Shown here piece after piece: positions 1 to 6,409 of a stretch of DNA of 9,950 nt. The position numbers and the translations under genes are program-made. The notes beneath the pieces were generated by a model, which did not search any database, was not told the DNA's origin, and saw nothing but the letters and a program-made list of their open reading frames with translations. This DNA comes from Bacteroidales bacterium. GTDB lineage: Bacteria; Bacteroidota; Bacteroidia; Bacteroidales; UBA4181. Location: the NCBI GenBank assembly GCA_031287245.1, contig JAITTD010000326.1:1-9950 (forward strand), given 5' to 3'. The stretch's first letter is position 1; every line of letters starts with the position of its first letter.

Positions 1-1247
1 TTTAAGAAACCTTCGAGGTATTTTATTTCGGCTTGCATTTTGGCGATTTCTTCCTCTGCGTTGATTTCCACAGGGACGAAAAATTCGGTGGTGCCGACCA
101 GATAACTGATGGCATTGGCGGGCTTTTCGGCGGTGATTTTTATTTCCGAAAGGTTGCCCATTTTCTTAATTACTTCGTCAAAACTGTTGTCGTAACTGCC
201 TTTGACATACAGCGTCAGCGTTTCTTTGGGCGAAATGTTTTTGGAGGCGCGGATATTGCGGATATTGGTAATGATTTCTTTGGCTGTTTCAAATTGATTT
301 ATTATTTCTTGCCTCTTTGCGCTTTTCCTTATCTTTTCAACTTGAGCATTCATAATGCTTTCATTATCTTTGCGGTATTGCAAAGCGTGATACAGTTCCT
401 CTGTAATAAAAGGCATAAACGGGTGCAAAAGTTTCAGCAGTTCTTCAAAAAAACCAACAGTTTTATAATAAGTTTCAACGTCAATCATTTTGCCGTATTC
501 AGGTTTGACAATTTCCAGATAGCACGCCGAAAATTCGTCCCAATACAATTTATAAATCAACATTAATGCCTCAGAAAGTCGATATTTGGAAAATAAATCA
601 TTAACATCAATAATCGTATTTTTCAAAAGTGCATCAAACCATTGTATAGCCATTTTGCTGTGTTCGGGCATATAACCTGTAGTATCTACTTCCCAGCCCC
701 TTACAAGCCGCAAAGAGTTCCATATTTTGTTGCAGAAATTGCGTCCCTGTTCGCACAAACTTTCGTCAAAAAGAATATCGTTGCCTGCGGACGCTGAGAG
801 CATCATTCCCATTCTCACGCCGTCTGCGCCGTATTTTTCCATCAGTTCAATCGGGTCGGGCGAGTTGCCGAGTTGTTTTGACATTTTTCTGCCCAGTTTG
901 TCGCGCACAATGCCCGTAAAATAGACGTTTGAGAAACATTCTTTGCCGCGAAATTCGTAGCCCGACATGATCATTCGCGCCACCCAGAAGAAAATAATAT
1001 CGGGTCCCGTAACCAAATCGTTGGTCGGGTAATAATAGTTAATTTCCTCGTTGTCGGGATTGTTTATGCCGTCGAATACGGAAATGGGCCAGAGCCACGA
1101 CGAGAACCAGGTGTCGAGGCAATCCTCGTCCTGACGGAGTTTAAATTTCCTGTTTTTGAGGTGCGGAAATTTTTCAAGCGCCAGTTCTCTGGCTTTCTCT
1201 TCTGTTTCGGCTACTACAAAGCCGATGTTTTTTACTTTTTCTGACAT
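1..1247 (-). CDS. valS: Valyl-tRNA synthetase, C-terminal half only (own start; 3' end outside window)
   Basis: This frame encodes the second half of class I valyl-tRNA synthetase, which charges tRNA-Val in the cytoplasm. About 415 residues are visible, running off the left edge. Residues 38-55 read LRQDEDCLDTWFSSWLWP, the hallmark after the CP1 editing insertion. The GPDIIFFWVARM segment follows, then a KMSKS-loop variant, KMSKQ, at residues 121-125, the helical anticodon-binding domain (MPFITEEL near residue 290), and the start of the C-terminal coiled coil at the window edge. A complete enzyme is about 870-880 residues. Here the ATG at 1247 opens where homology to the region just before the second half of the Rossmann fold begins, and an in-frame TAA lies three codons upstream. 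The HIGH motif and editing domain are therefore missing, and nothing upstream in the window encodes them. No internal stop or frameshift is seen. No promoter box is seen in the 55-base gap upstream, so it may be co-transcribed with the gene at 1303-1842. It could be half of a split enzyme, a relic, or an assembly joint. Confidence 0.9.
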   Translation of the reverse strand, partial: MSEKVKNIGFVVAETEEKARELALEKFPHLKNRKFKLRQDEDCLDTWFSSWLWPISVFDGINNPDNEEINYYYPTNDLVTGPDIIFFWVARMIMSGYEFRGKECFSNVYFTGIVRDKLGRKMSKQLGNSPDPIELMEKYGADGVRMGMMLSASAGNDILFDESLCEQGRNFCNKIWNSLRLVRGWEVDTTGYMPEHSKMAIQWFDALLKNTIIDVNDLFSKYRLSEALMLIYKLYWDEFSACYLEIVKPEYGKMIDVETYYKTVGFFEELLKLLHPFMPFITEELYHALQYRKDNESIMNAQVEKIRKSAKRQEIINQFETAKEIITNIRNIRASKNISPKETLTLYVKGSYDNSFDEVIKKMGNLSEIKITAEKPANAISYLVGTTEFFVPVEINAEEEIAKMQAEIKYLEGFL

Positions 1248-1275
1248 ATTGTTTTAATTACGAATTATTTTTTTA

Positions 1276-1316
1276 CACGCGGATAACGCGAAATTAACGG
1301 ATTTACGCGGATTTTA
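1276..1316. repeat. Short CGCGGAT-type intergenic repeat at the valS break
   Basis: The stretch contains CGCGGAT at 1278-1284 and again at 1306-1312, with the related units CGCGAAATTAA and CGGATTTA between them. Read on the minus strand it is a chain of ATCCGCG/ATCCG units. From memory, chains of this kind recur between genes in environmental Bacteroidetes genomes; only one copy is visible here, so I cannot prove dispersal. It lies between the unknown gene and the valS fragment, and the stop codon of the unknown gene (1303-1305) falls inside it. Confidence 0.5.
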
Positions 1317-1842
1317 TTTGTTTATACAACTTTGTTATTTGACCTGCATACTTTTTGGCAAACGGCATTCGCGTGGTTTTCAAAAAGTGTAAAAGCCGCT
1401 CTTTGTCGCCTGTTTTTAATATATAAAATTCGCAGAAGATATTGATAAAAAATGACCATTCAACTCCAAATGTTTCCAATATTACTGATTTGTCTTCTTC
1501 GCCGGGTTCTTCTCCTTCGGGAAATTCCCCATCCGGATTATCATCTTCTTCGTTGATGAAAAACTCAATTCTAGCAATTGCATAATCCAAAAATTCATCT
1601 TTACATTTTTCAAATTCCAACACGACTTCTTCAAACGGAATATTCAGTATTAAATACCCTTTCTGAAAATCTGTTAATAAAGTATAGAGTGCTGTAATAT
1701 TCTGTTCCCTTGTATCAAGTTTATGTTTTGAGCGTTTATCAAACTCTGCCAATAAATTTTGATACATTTCGCTTTCGTACAGCGATTTCAAGTTTTCCAC
1801 CGTTGGCGGATTTTTGATAAAATTGATTTTATAATCTTCCAT
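1303..1842 (-). CDS. Protein of unknown function, 179 aa, with acidic linker
   Basis: I do not recognise this protein. From the ATG at 1842 it has 179 residues. It has no signal peptide or obvious membrane segment, so it is probably cytoplasmic. Two apparently helical, hydrophobic-rich blocks (about residues 18-97 and 118-178) flank a very acidic low-complexity linker at 98-117, rich in Glu, Asp, Pro and Gly. The last residues, Lys-Ser-Ala plus stop, are read from the adjacent intergenic repeat, so the native C-terminus may have been changed when the repeat arrived. A TTG at 1872 in the same frame would add ten residues, but that extension is encoded by a hairpin. The ATG at 1842 follows an A-rich leader typical of Bacteroidetes starts and is preferred. 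A promoter match lies upstream at 1897-1927. It sits 55 bases upstream of the valS fragment on the same strand. Base composition is AT-rich, with no overlapping plus-strand gene. Confidence 0.75.
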   Translation of the reverse strand: MEDYKINFIKNPPTVENLKSLYESEMYQNLLAEFDKRSKHKLDTREQNITALYTLLTDFQKGYLILNIPFEEVVLEFEKCKDEFLDYAIARIEFFINEEDDNPDGEFPEGEEPGEEDKSVILETFGVEWSFFINIFCEFYILKTGDKERLLHFLKTTRMPFAKKYAGQITKLYKQIKSA

Positions 1843-1856
1843 CTTTACTTTCTTTT

Positions 1857-1872
1857 TTGCCCTTTCGGGCAA
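1857..1872 (-). promoter_or_regulatory. GAAA-tetraloop hairpin in the leader of the unknown gene
   Basis: On the minus strand the RNA would read UUGCCC-GAAA-GGGCAA, a perfect 6-bp stem closed by a GNRA-class tetraloop. It ends 14 bases before the preferred ATG at 1842 and is followed by an A-rich tract. There is no U-run after it in this direction, so it does not look like an intrinsic terminator of the minus-strand transcript. A role in leader stability or translation is inference. Confidence 0.5.
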
Positions 1873-1896
1873 TTTATATTTTTATTTACCGAACGG

Positions 1897-1927
1897 CAAA
1901 ATTACACTTTTTTTGAGAATCATGAAA
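1897..1927 (-). promoter_or_regulatory. Bacteroidetes-type promoter for the minus-strand genes
   Basis: Read on the minus strand, TTTC (1927-1924), a 19-base spacer and TAATTTTG (1904-1897) match the known Bacteroidetes primary-sigma consensus TTTG-N19..21-TAnnTTTG with one mismatch in the -33 box. It lies about 55 bases upstream of the ATG at 1842. No promoter match is seen between that gene and the valS fragment, so it may drive both. Confidence 0.45.
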
Positions 1928-1935
1928 AACCCGCC

Positions 1936-1962
1936 TTTGTTTTGTAAAAATGTGTATTTTTG
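1936..1962 (+). promoter_or_regulatory. Candidate promoter of the GH95 gene
   Basis: TATTTTTG at 1955-1962 is an exact match to the Bacteroidetes -7 box TAnnTTTG, 17 bases before the start codon at 1980. TTTG at 1936-1939 could be the -33 box, but its 15-base spacer is shorter than the usual 19-21. An 11-base direct repeat, TTTTGTAAAAA, occurs at 1940-1950 and 1958-1968, the second copy overlapping the -7 box, so a regulator could act here. The -33 region lies back to back with that of the minus-strand promoter. Confidence 0.35.
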
Positions 1963-1979
1963 TAAAAAAATAACATAAT

Positions 1980-4430
1980 ATGAAATTTCAGATTTGTATT
2001 TCCCTTTTTGTCGCAGTTTTGTTGATTGGCTGCTTTGGCGAACAGGCTATTGACTATCGCAATCATTCCGCCTTGCGGATGTGGTACGATGCTCCTGCGG
2101 AAAAATGGGAGGAATCGCTGCCTTTGGGCAATGGTCGGTTGGGCATGATGCCCGATGCCAAAATTGACAGCGAAACCGTGGTGCTCAACGATATAACACT
2201 TTGGTCGGGCGGCGTGCAGGATGCAGGTAATCCCAAAGCCGCCGCGTCACTGCCTGAAATCCGTCGTTTGCTGTTTGCCGGTAGAAACGATTTGGCGCAG
2301 GAGTTGATGTATCGCACTTTCGTATGCGGCGGCGAAGGCTCCGGACACGGCAATGGCGCAAATGTGCCTTTTGGCAGTTTTGAAATATTGGGCAACCTGC
2401 ATATTGACTACCAATATCCCGAAGGCGAGCATCATCTGAAAAATTACAAACGCTCGCTTTTGCTGAATGACGGCGTTGCTCGCACCTCGTTTATCTTGGA
2501 CAACGTGAAATATACGCGAGAGTATTTCGCCGATTTCCGCAATGACGTGTTGGTGATAAGGATCCATGCCTCCGACGCCGGCGCCCTGGCGTTCAGTATA
2601 GGCATCGACCGTCCACAGGCTTTTGAAACAAAGACAGTGGGAAATGAATTGCTGATGCAGGGCAGGCTCACCAACGGAACGGATGGTAATGGTATGCGAT
2701 ATCTGGCAAGAGCAGGCATTAAACTTTCCGGCACAGGAAAAGTAGAGGCATCCGGTAATCAACTGCACGTGTCCGATGCGCAGGAAGCGCTCATCATCAT
2801 TTCTGCCACAACGGATTACAAAGATGCGGGTTTTGAGAAAAAATGCCGCGAATTACTGGACAAAGCGCTGGCGTCTGAAAAATATGTCACCATGAAAGCG
2901 CAACACACTGCTGCTTTTCAGGAATTATTCAACCGGGCAAGCCTGACGCTGCCATCATCTGCTTCGGGATGCGACACCATGCCCACGCACCGCCGGTTGC
3001 TCGCTTTTGCTTCCAACCCAACGGACAACGGATTAGTGGAACTATATTTTCAGTATGGACGCTACCTGCTGATATCCAGCACACGAGCAGGTTTGTTGCC
3101 TCCAAATTTGCAGGGGCTTTGGGCGAATACCATTCATACCCCGTGGAACGGCGATTATCACTTGGATATCAATGTGCAGATGAACCATTGGCCAGTGGAA
3201 ATTACCAATCTTGCCGAGTTGCACCAACCGTTGATACATTTGACAGAGGATTTGGTGGAATCGGGCAAAGGAACAGCCAAAACATTTTACAATGCCAACG
3301 GTTGGGCAGCACATGTTATCACCAATGTGTGGGGATTTACCGCCCCGGGCGAGCACCCTTCATGGGGAGCCATCAATACCGGTGGGGCTTGGCTTTGTGC
3401 CCATCTTTGGGAACACTACGAATACAATCGTGATAAGCGCTACCTTCAACGCATTTATCCGGTTTTGAAAGGCGCTTCGGAATTTTTTCTCAGCATGTTG
3501 GTGGCAGAACCGAAACACGGCTGGTTAGTAACTGCGCCGACCAACTCGCCTGAAAATGCTTTTTTCCTGCCCGGCAGCAACAAAGCCGTCAGCATTTGCA
3601 TGGGTTCCACTATGGACAACCAACTGATACGCGAACTGTTTGAACACACCGTGACAGCCGCCACCCTGCTCGAAACAGACAAGGATTTGCGGGGACAGTT
3701 GCAAACGGCGGCGACTAAACTTCCCCCTACGCGCATCGGCAGTGATGGGCGAGTGATGGAATGGTTGGAAGAGTATGAAGAAGTGGAACCGCAGCACCGA
3801 CACGTGTCGCATCTCTATGGTTTGCATCCGGGCAACCAGATAACACCTGCCGGAACGCCCAACTTGGCGCAGGCTGCCCGCGAAACCCTCAAACGACGCG
3901 GCGATGGTGGCACAGGCTGGTCAAAAGCATGGAAAATCAACTTTTGGGCGCGGCTGGGGGATGGGAACCATGCACACCGGATGCTGTATAACTTGTTAAA
4001 TCCCACGTTTGACGTGAATTTCAACTATACCAACAGCGGCGGAACGTATCCCAACCTGTTTTGCGCACATCCGCCCTTTCAGATTGACGGCAATTTCGGC
4101 GGTTGTGCCGGAATAGCAGAAATGTTCCTGCAAAGCCACGCCGGCACGGTGGATTTGTTGCCCGCTCTTCCCGATGCCTTTCCCGTCGGCGCTTTTAGCG
4201 GATTTCGTGCGCGGGGCGGCTTGGAAGTGTCGGCAGCGTGGGCAAACAAACAGCTAACATCCGCCCGTTTGGAAGCATCAGTTGACCATACTTTCCAACT
4301 GAAACTGCCCAAATGTGATAAAATTTATTCATTCCAAATCAATAAATTGGCATTTGAGCCGGAAGTGGAAAATGGCATTTACAGTATGACACTCAAAAAA
4401 GGTGATATTTTACAAATTCTATCTTTGTAA
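1980..4430 (+). CDS. GH95 family alpha-L-fucosidase-type glycoside hydrolase, lipoprotein
   Basis: The 816-residue product is a glycoside hydrolase family 95 enzyme. Family members are inverting enzymes that release terminal L-fucose, mostly alpha-1,2-linked, from glycans; some act on L-galactose. Residues 1-18 form a lipoprotein signal with lipobox LIGC (Cys18), so it is lipid-anchored outside the cytoplasm. The residues after the Cys do not form a strong acidic surface-export signal. The N-terminal beta-sandwich domain begins near residue 27 (WYDAPAEKWEESLPLGNG). In the (alpha/alpha)6 barrel, the probable general acid is Glu525 (TNSPEN), and Asp703 (QIDGNFGG) is the probable base partner. 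LDIN at 395-398 corresponds to the family's Asn-x-Asn pair, with Asp396 replacing the first Asn. His608 and His611 (RHVSHLYGLHPG) are the expected substrate-pocket histidines. Length is normal and the frame intact. It appears to be transcribed alone; the next gene starts 100 bases later with its own promoter match. Exact substrate is unproven. Confidence 0.93.
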   Translation: MKFQICISLFVAVLLIGCFGEQAIDYRNHSALRMWYDAPAEKWEESLPLGNGRLGMMPDAKIDSETVVLNDITLWSGGVQDAGNPKAAASLPEIRRLLFAGRNDLAQELMYRTFVCGGEGSGHGNGANVPFGSFEILGNLHIDYQYPEGEHHLKNYKRSLLLNDGVARTSFILDNVKYTREYFADFRNDVLVIRIHASDAGALAFSIGIDRPQAFETKTVGNELLMQGRLTNGTDGNGMRYLARAGIKLSGTGKVEASGNQLHVSDAQEALIIISATTDYKDAGFEKKCRELLDKALASEKYVTMKAQHTAAFQELFNRASLTLPSSASGCDTMPTHRRLLAFASNPTDNGLVELYFQYGRYLLISSTRAGLLPPNLQGLWANTIHTPWNGDYHLDINVQMNHWPVEITNLAELHQPLIHLTEDLVESGKGTAKTFYNANGWAAHVITNVWGFTAPGEHPSWGAINTGGAWLCAHLWEHYEYNRDKRYLQRIYPVLKGASEFFLSMLVAEPKHGWLVTAPTNSPENAFFLPGSNKAVSICMGSTMDNQLIRELFEHTVTAATLLETDKDLRGQLQTAATKLPPTRIGSDGRVMEWLEEYEEVEPQHRHVSHLYGLHPGNQITPAGTPNLAQAARETLKRRGDGGTGWSKAWKINFWARLGDGNHAHRMLYNLLNPTFDVNFNYTNSGGTYPNLFCAHPPFQIDGNFGGCAGIAEMFLQSHAGTVDLLPALPDAFPVGAFSGFRARGGLEVSAAWANKQLTSARLEASVDHTFQLKLPKCDKIYSFQINKLAFEPEVENGIYSMTLKKGDILQILSL

Positions 4431-4481
4431 TTATTTTTGTCGCACTTAGAAGTTGAATCTGCCGTTCACCCAAAATTTTAT

Positions 4482-4489
4482 TACTTTTG
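4482..4489 (+). promoter_or_regulatory. Candidate -7 box for the ugd-cupin operon
   Basis: TACTTTTG matches the Bacteroidetes -7 consensus TAnnTTTG exactly and ends 41 bases before the ugd start codon, a usual distance. No clear TTTG is seen at the right spacing upstream. Two further TAnnTTTG matches (4420-4427 and 4432-4439) lie at the end of the GH95 gene but are farther away. No terminator hairpin is seen after the GH95 stop. Confidence 0.35.
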
Positions 4490-4530
4490 CAGAATCAAAA
4501 AGTTGCATTTGTAACTAAATATTAAAAAAA

Positions 4531-5847
4531 ATGAAAATAGCCATTGTAGGAACCGGATACGTTGGATTGGTGACGGGAACTTGTTTTGCCGAAGTCGGTC
4601 TGGAAGTGCATTGTATTGACGTGAACAAGGAAAAGATAGACAACCTGAACAGCGGAAAAATTCCCATCTACGAGCCGGGGTTGGAAGAAATGGTGCTAAA
4701 AAATGCACAAACGGGACGTTTACTGTTTCACTCCGATTTAACTTCTTGCCTGAACGAGGTGGAAGTAGTATTTATCGCCGTAGGGACGCCCCCGGGCGAA
4801 GACGGCAGCGCCGACCTGCACTATGTGCTGGATGTAGCCCGCACTGTGGGCGCAAATATGCAAAAATATTTGTTGATAGTCACCAAGAGCACTGTACCTG
4901 TGGGTACGGCGGCGAAAGTGCGACAGGCTGTTCAGGACGAATTGGGCAAGAGAAACGTCCATCTGGAATTTGATGTGGCTTCCAACCCCGAATTTCTGAA
5001 AGAAGGCGCGGCTGTACGGGATTTCATGTATCCCGAAAGGGTCGTGTTGGGCGTGGAATCCGAAAAAGCGGAAAATATCCTGCGGCGGCTGTATCGTCCA
5101 TTCCTGCTGAACAACTTTCCTGTTATCTTTATGGATGTGCCCTCTGCGGAAATGACTAAATACGCCGCTAATGCGATGCTGGCAACCCGTATCAGTTTCA
5201 TGAACGACCTTGCCAACCTCTGCGAAATTGTAGGCGCCGATATTAACATGGTGCGCAGGGGTATGGGAACGGACAGCCGCATAGGTTCCAAGTTTCTGTA
5301 TGCTGGTTGCGGCTATGGCGGCTCCTGCTTTCCAAAGGACGTAAAGGCGCTCATCAAAACCGCCAGAGACAACGGTTATTCCATGCGTTTGATAGAGGCA
5401 GTAGAGGAAGTGAACGAACACCAGAAAGGCATCCTGTTCCGCAAACTGTCCGCCCGTTTCAAAGGTGATTTGAAAGGAAAAACGATTGCCCTTTGGGGAT
5501 TGTCGTTCAAACCCGAAACCGATGATATGCGCGAAGCCCCCGCCTTGATACTGATAGAACAATTGGTAGCCGCCGGAGTAACCATCAGAGCCTTTGACCC
5601 CGTGGCGATGGAAGAAGCCCAAAAGCACCTTGCCGTGCCGGTGACTTATTGCAAAGACAAATACGAAGCCGCTATTGACGCCGACGCCTTGATGCTGGTG
5701 ACCGAATGGGCTGATTTCCGTATGCCGAGTTGGGCTGTGGTGAAAAAAGCGCTGAAATATCCTTTGGTCATTGACGGAAGAAACCTGTATGACAAAAATG
5801 AACTGGCAGACAACGGATTGGAATATATCGGTATCGGACGCAAATAA
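4531..5847 (+). CDS. ugd: UDP-glucose 6-dehydrogenase
   Basis: This 438-residue cytoplasmic enzyme oxidises UDP-glucose to UDP-glucuronate with two NAD+, supplying uronic acid and derived sugars for surface polysaccharides. The N-terminal Rossmann fold opens with GTGYVG at residues 7-12. The catalytic loop NPEFLKEG is at 152-159, and the central dimerisation helix carries Lys210 and Asn214 (TKYAAN). The catalytic cysteine is Cys266 in GCGYGGSCFPKD, with Asp270 following. The C-terminal UDP-binding domain contains the typical LWGLSFKPETDDMREAP segment. Length and all key residues are normal for the family. The start ATG follows an A-rich leader. A candidate -7 box lies at 4482-4489, and the cupin gene follows after 8 bases, so the two are very probably one operon. 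GDP-mannose dehydrogenase is a related alternative, but the sequence fits the UDP-glucose branch better. Confidence 0.95.
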   Translation: MKIAIVGTGYVGLVTGTCFAEVGLEVHCIDVNKEKIDNLNSGKIPIYEPGLEEMVLKNAQTGRLLFHSDLTSCLNEVEVVFIAVGTPPGEDGSADLHYVLDVARTVGANMQKYLLIVTKSTVPVGTAAKVRQAVQDELGKRNVHLEFDVASNPEFLKEGAAVRDFMYPERVVLGVESEKAENILRRLYRPFLLNNFPVIFMDVPSAEMTKYAANAMLATRISFMNDLANLCEIVGADINMVRRGMGTDSRIGSKFLYAGCGYGGSCFPKDVKALIKTARDNGYSMRLIEAVEEVNEHQKGILFRKLSARFKGDLKGKTIALWGLSFKPETDDMREAPALILIEQLVAAGVTIRAFDPVAMEEAQKHLAVPVTYCKDKYEAAIDADALMLVTEWADFRMPSWAVVKKALKYPLVIDGRNLYDKNELADNGLEYIGIGRK

Positions 5848-5855
5848 AAAATACG

Positions 5856-6326
5856 ATGATAATAATCAATGAACCATTGCTGGAAACCGTTGCAACCAAA
5901 GCCAGACAATCGCCCCGCAAGCGGATGAATCACAATTTTCACACCAATTTGGACGATCCTTTGCAGCGAATGTTGAACTGGCTGGAACCGGATACCTATA
6001 TTCGCCCTCACAAGCACGAAAATCCCGACAAATGCGAGGCGTTTATCCTTCTGAAAGGGACGATTTTAGTATTGGAATTTGACGAAACGGGCAAAGTAAT
6101 TTCCCATGCAGTGTTGAAAGCCGGAAGTGGCGTGTATGGCGCCGAAATAGCCCCCCGCATCTTCCATTGCATTCTGCCTTTGGGCGAAGCATCCGTAGTA
6201 TATGAGGTGAAAAACGGTCCCTATTCGCCGCTGAACGACAAAAATTTTGCCCCGTGGGCGCCTAAAGAAGGCGAGGAAGGATGTGACGCTTACCGCAACC
6301 AACTGATACGGCAGTACGGCGCGTAA
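5856..6326 (+). CDS. WbuC-family cupin-fold metalloprotein
   Basis: This 156-residue single-domain cupin resembles the WbuC family, which is found in O-antigen and other surface-polysaccharide clusters and has no established reaction. Cupin motif 1 includes His52, His54 and Glu61 (RPHKHENPDKCEAFILLKG), and motif 2 supplies His104 (APRIFHCILPLG), together a plausible 3-His/1-Glu metal site. The C-terminal segment GPYSPLNDKNFAPWAP is characteristic of the family. There is no signal peptide, so it should act in the cytoplasm. It starts 8 bases after the ugd stop, which indicates co-transcription and hints that it acts on a nucleotide sugar or a related glycan precursor; that is inference. The start used is the first ATG after ugd. 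I found no terminator in the roughly 80-base gap before the kinase. Confidence 0.85.
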   Translation: MIIINEPLLETVATKARQSPRKRMNHNFHTNLDDPLQRMLNWLEPDTYIRPHKHENPDKCEAFILLKGTILVLEFDETGKVISHAVLKAGSGVYGAEIAPRIFHCILPLGEASVVYEVKNGPYSPLNDKNFAPWAPKEGEEGCDAYRNQLIRQYGA

Positions 6327-6338
6327 AAACAGGCATTT

Positions 6339-6368
6339 TTTGATAAATTTAATCGTTATTTGATAAAT
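6339..6368 (+). promoter_or_regulatory. Direct repeat (candidate operator) upstream of the sugar kinase
   Basis: The 10-base sequence TTTGATAAAT occurs exactly at 6339-6348 and 6359-6368, offset by 20 bases or about two helical turns. The second copy contains the TTTG that would be the -33 box of the kinase promoter. This layout suits an activator or repressor binding a tandem site; AraC-family regulators of deoxy-sugar genes commonly use direct repeats. The assignment of a regulator is inference. Confidence 0.4.
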
Positions 6369-6392
6369 ATTGCCAATTTTTTGCTACTTTTG
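6359..6392 (+). promoter_or_regulatory. Bacteroidetes-type promoter of the sugar kinase
   Basis: TTTG at 6359-6362 and TACTTTTG at 6385-6392 are separated by 22 bases, close to the known TTTG-N19..21-TAnnTTTG consensus, and the -7 box ends 17 bases before the start codon. This is the best plus-strand promoter match in the window and suggests that the kinase is transcribed independently of the ugd-cupin operon. Confidence 0.5.
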
Positions 6393-6409
6393 ATGCAAAT
6401 ATATTCAAT

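Noticed and set aside
33..566. Plus-strand ORF of 177 codons opposite the ValRS fragment
   Set aside because: It is the antisense of clear ValRS coding sequence. It resembles no family I know and is rich in Phe and Asn, as expected from reading AT-rich coding DNA backwards.
250..720. AT-rich stretch inside the ValRS fragment, considered as an inserted segment
   Set aside because: The reading frame and ValRS domain order continue through it; the composition change fits the less conserved anticodon-binding and C-terminal regions.
1843..1872. TTG start giving a ten-residue N-terminal extension to the unknown protein
   Set aside because: The extension is coded by a strong hairpin and an A-rich leader; the ATG at 1842 has the better context.
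1857..1890. The same hairpin read as a plus-strand intrinsic terminator
   Set aside because: A T-rich stretch does follow on the plus strand, but no plus-strand gene lies upstream for it to end.
1759..1947. Plus-strand 62-codon ORF across the divergent promoter
   Set aside because: It overlaps the unknown gene antisense and the promoter region, and shows no recognisable motif.
2247..2768. Minus-strand and alternate-frame ORFs within the GH95 gene (also 2969-3433 plus strand)
   Set aside because: The GH95 frame is continuous for 816 residues with family motifs throughout, and these other frames are shadows.
4738..5628. Minus-strand ORF of 296 codons inside ugd
   Set aside because: It lies wholly opposite conserved Ugd motifs, has a His/Gly-rich shadow composition and has no start context.
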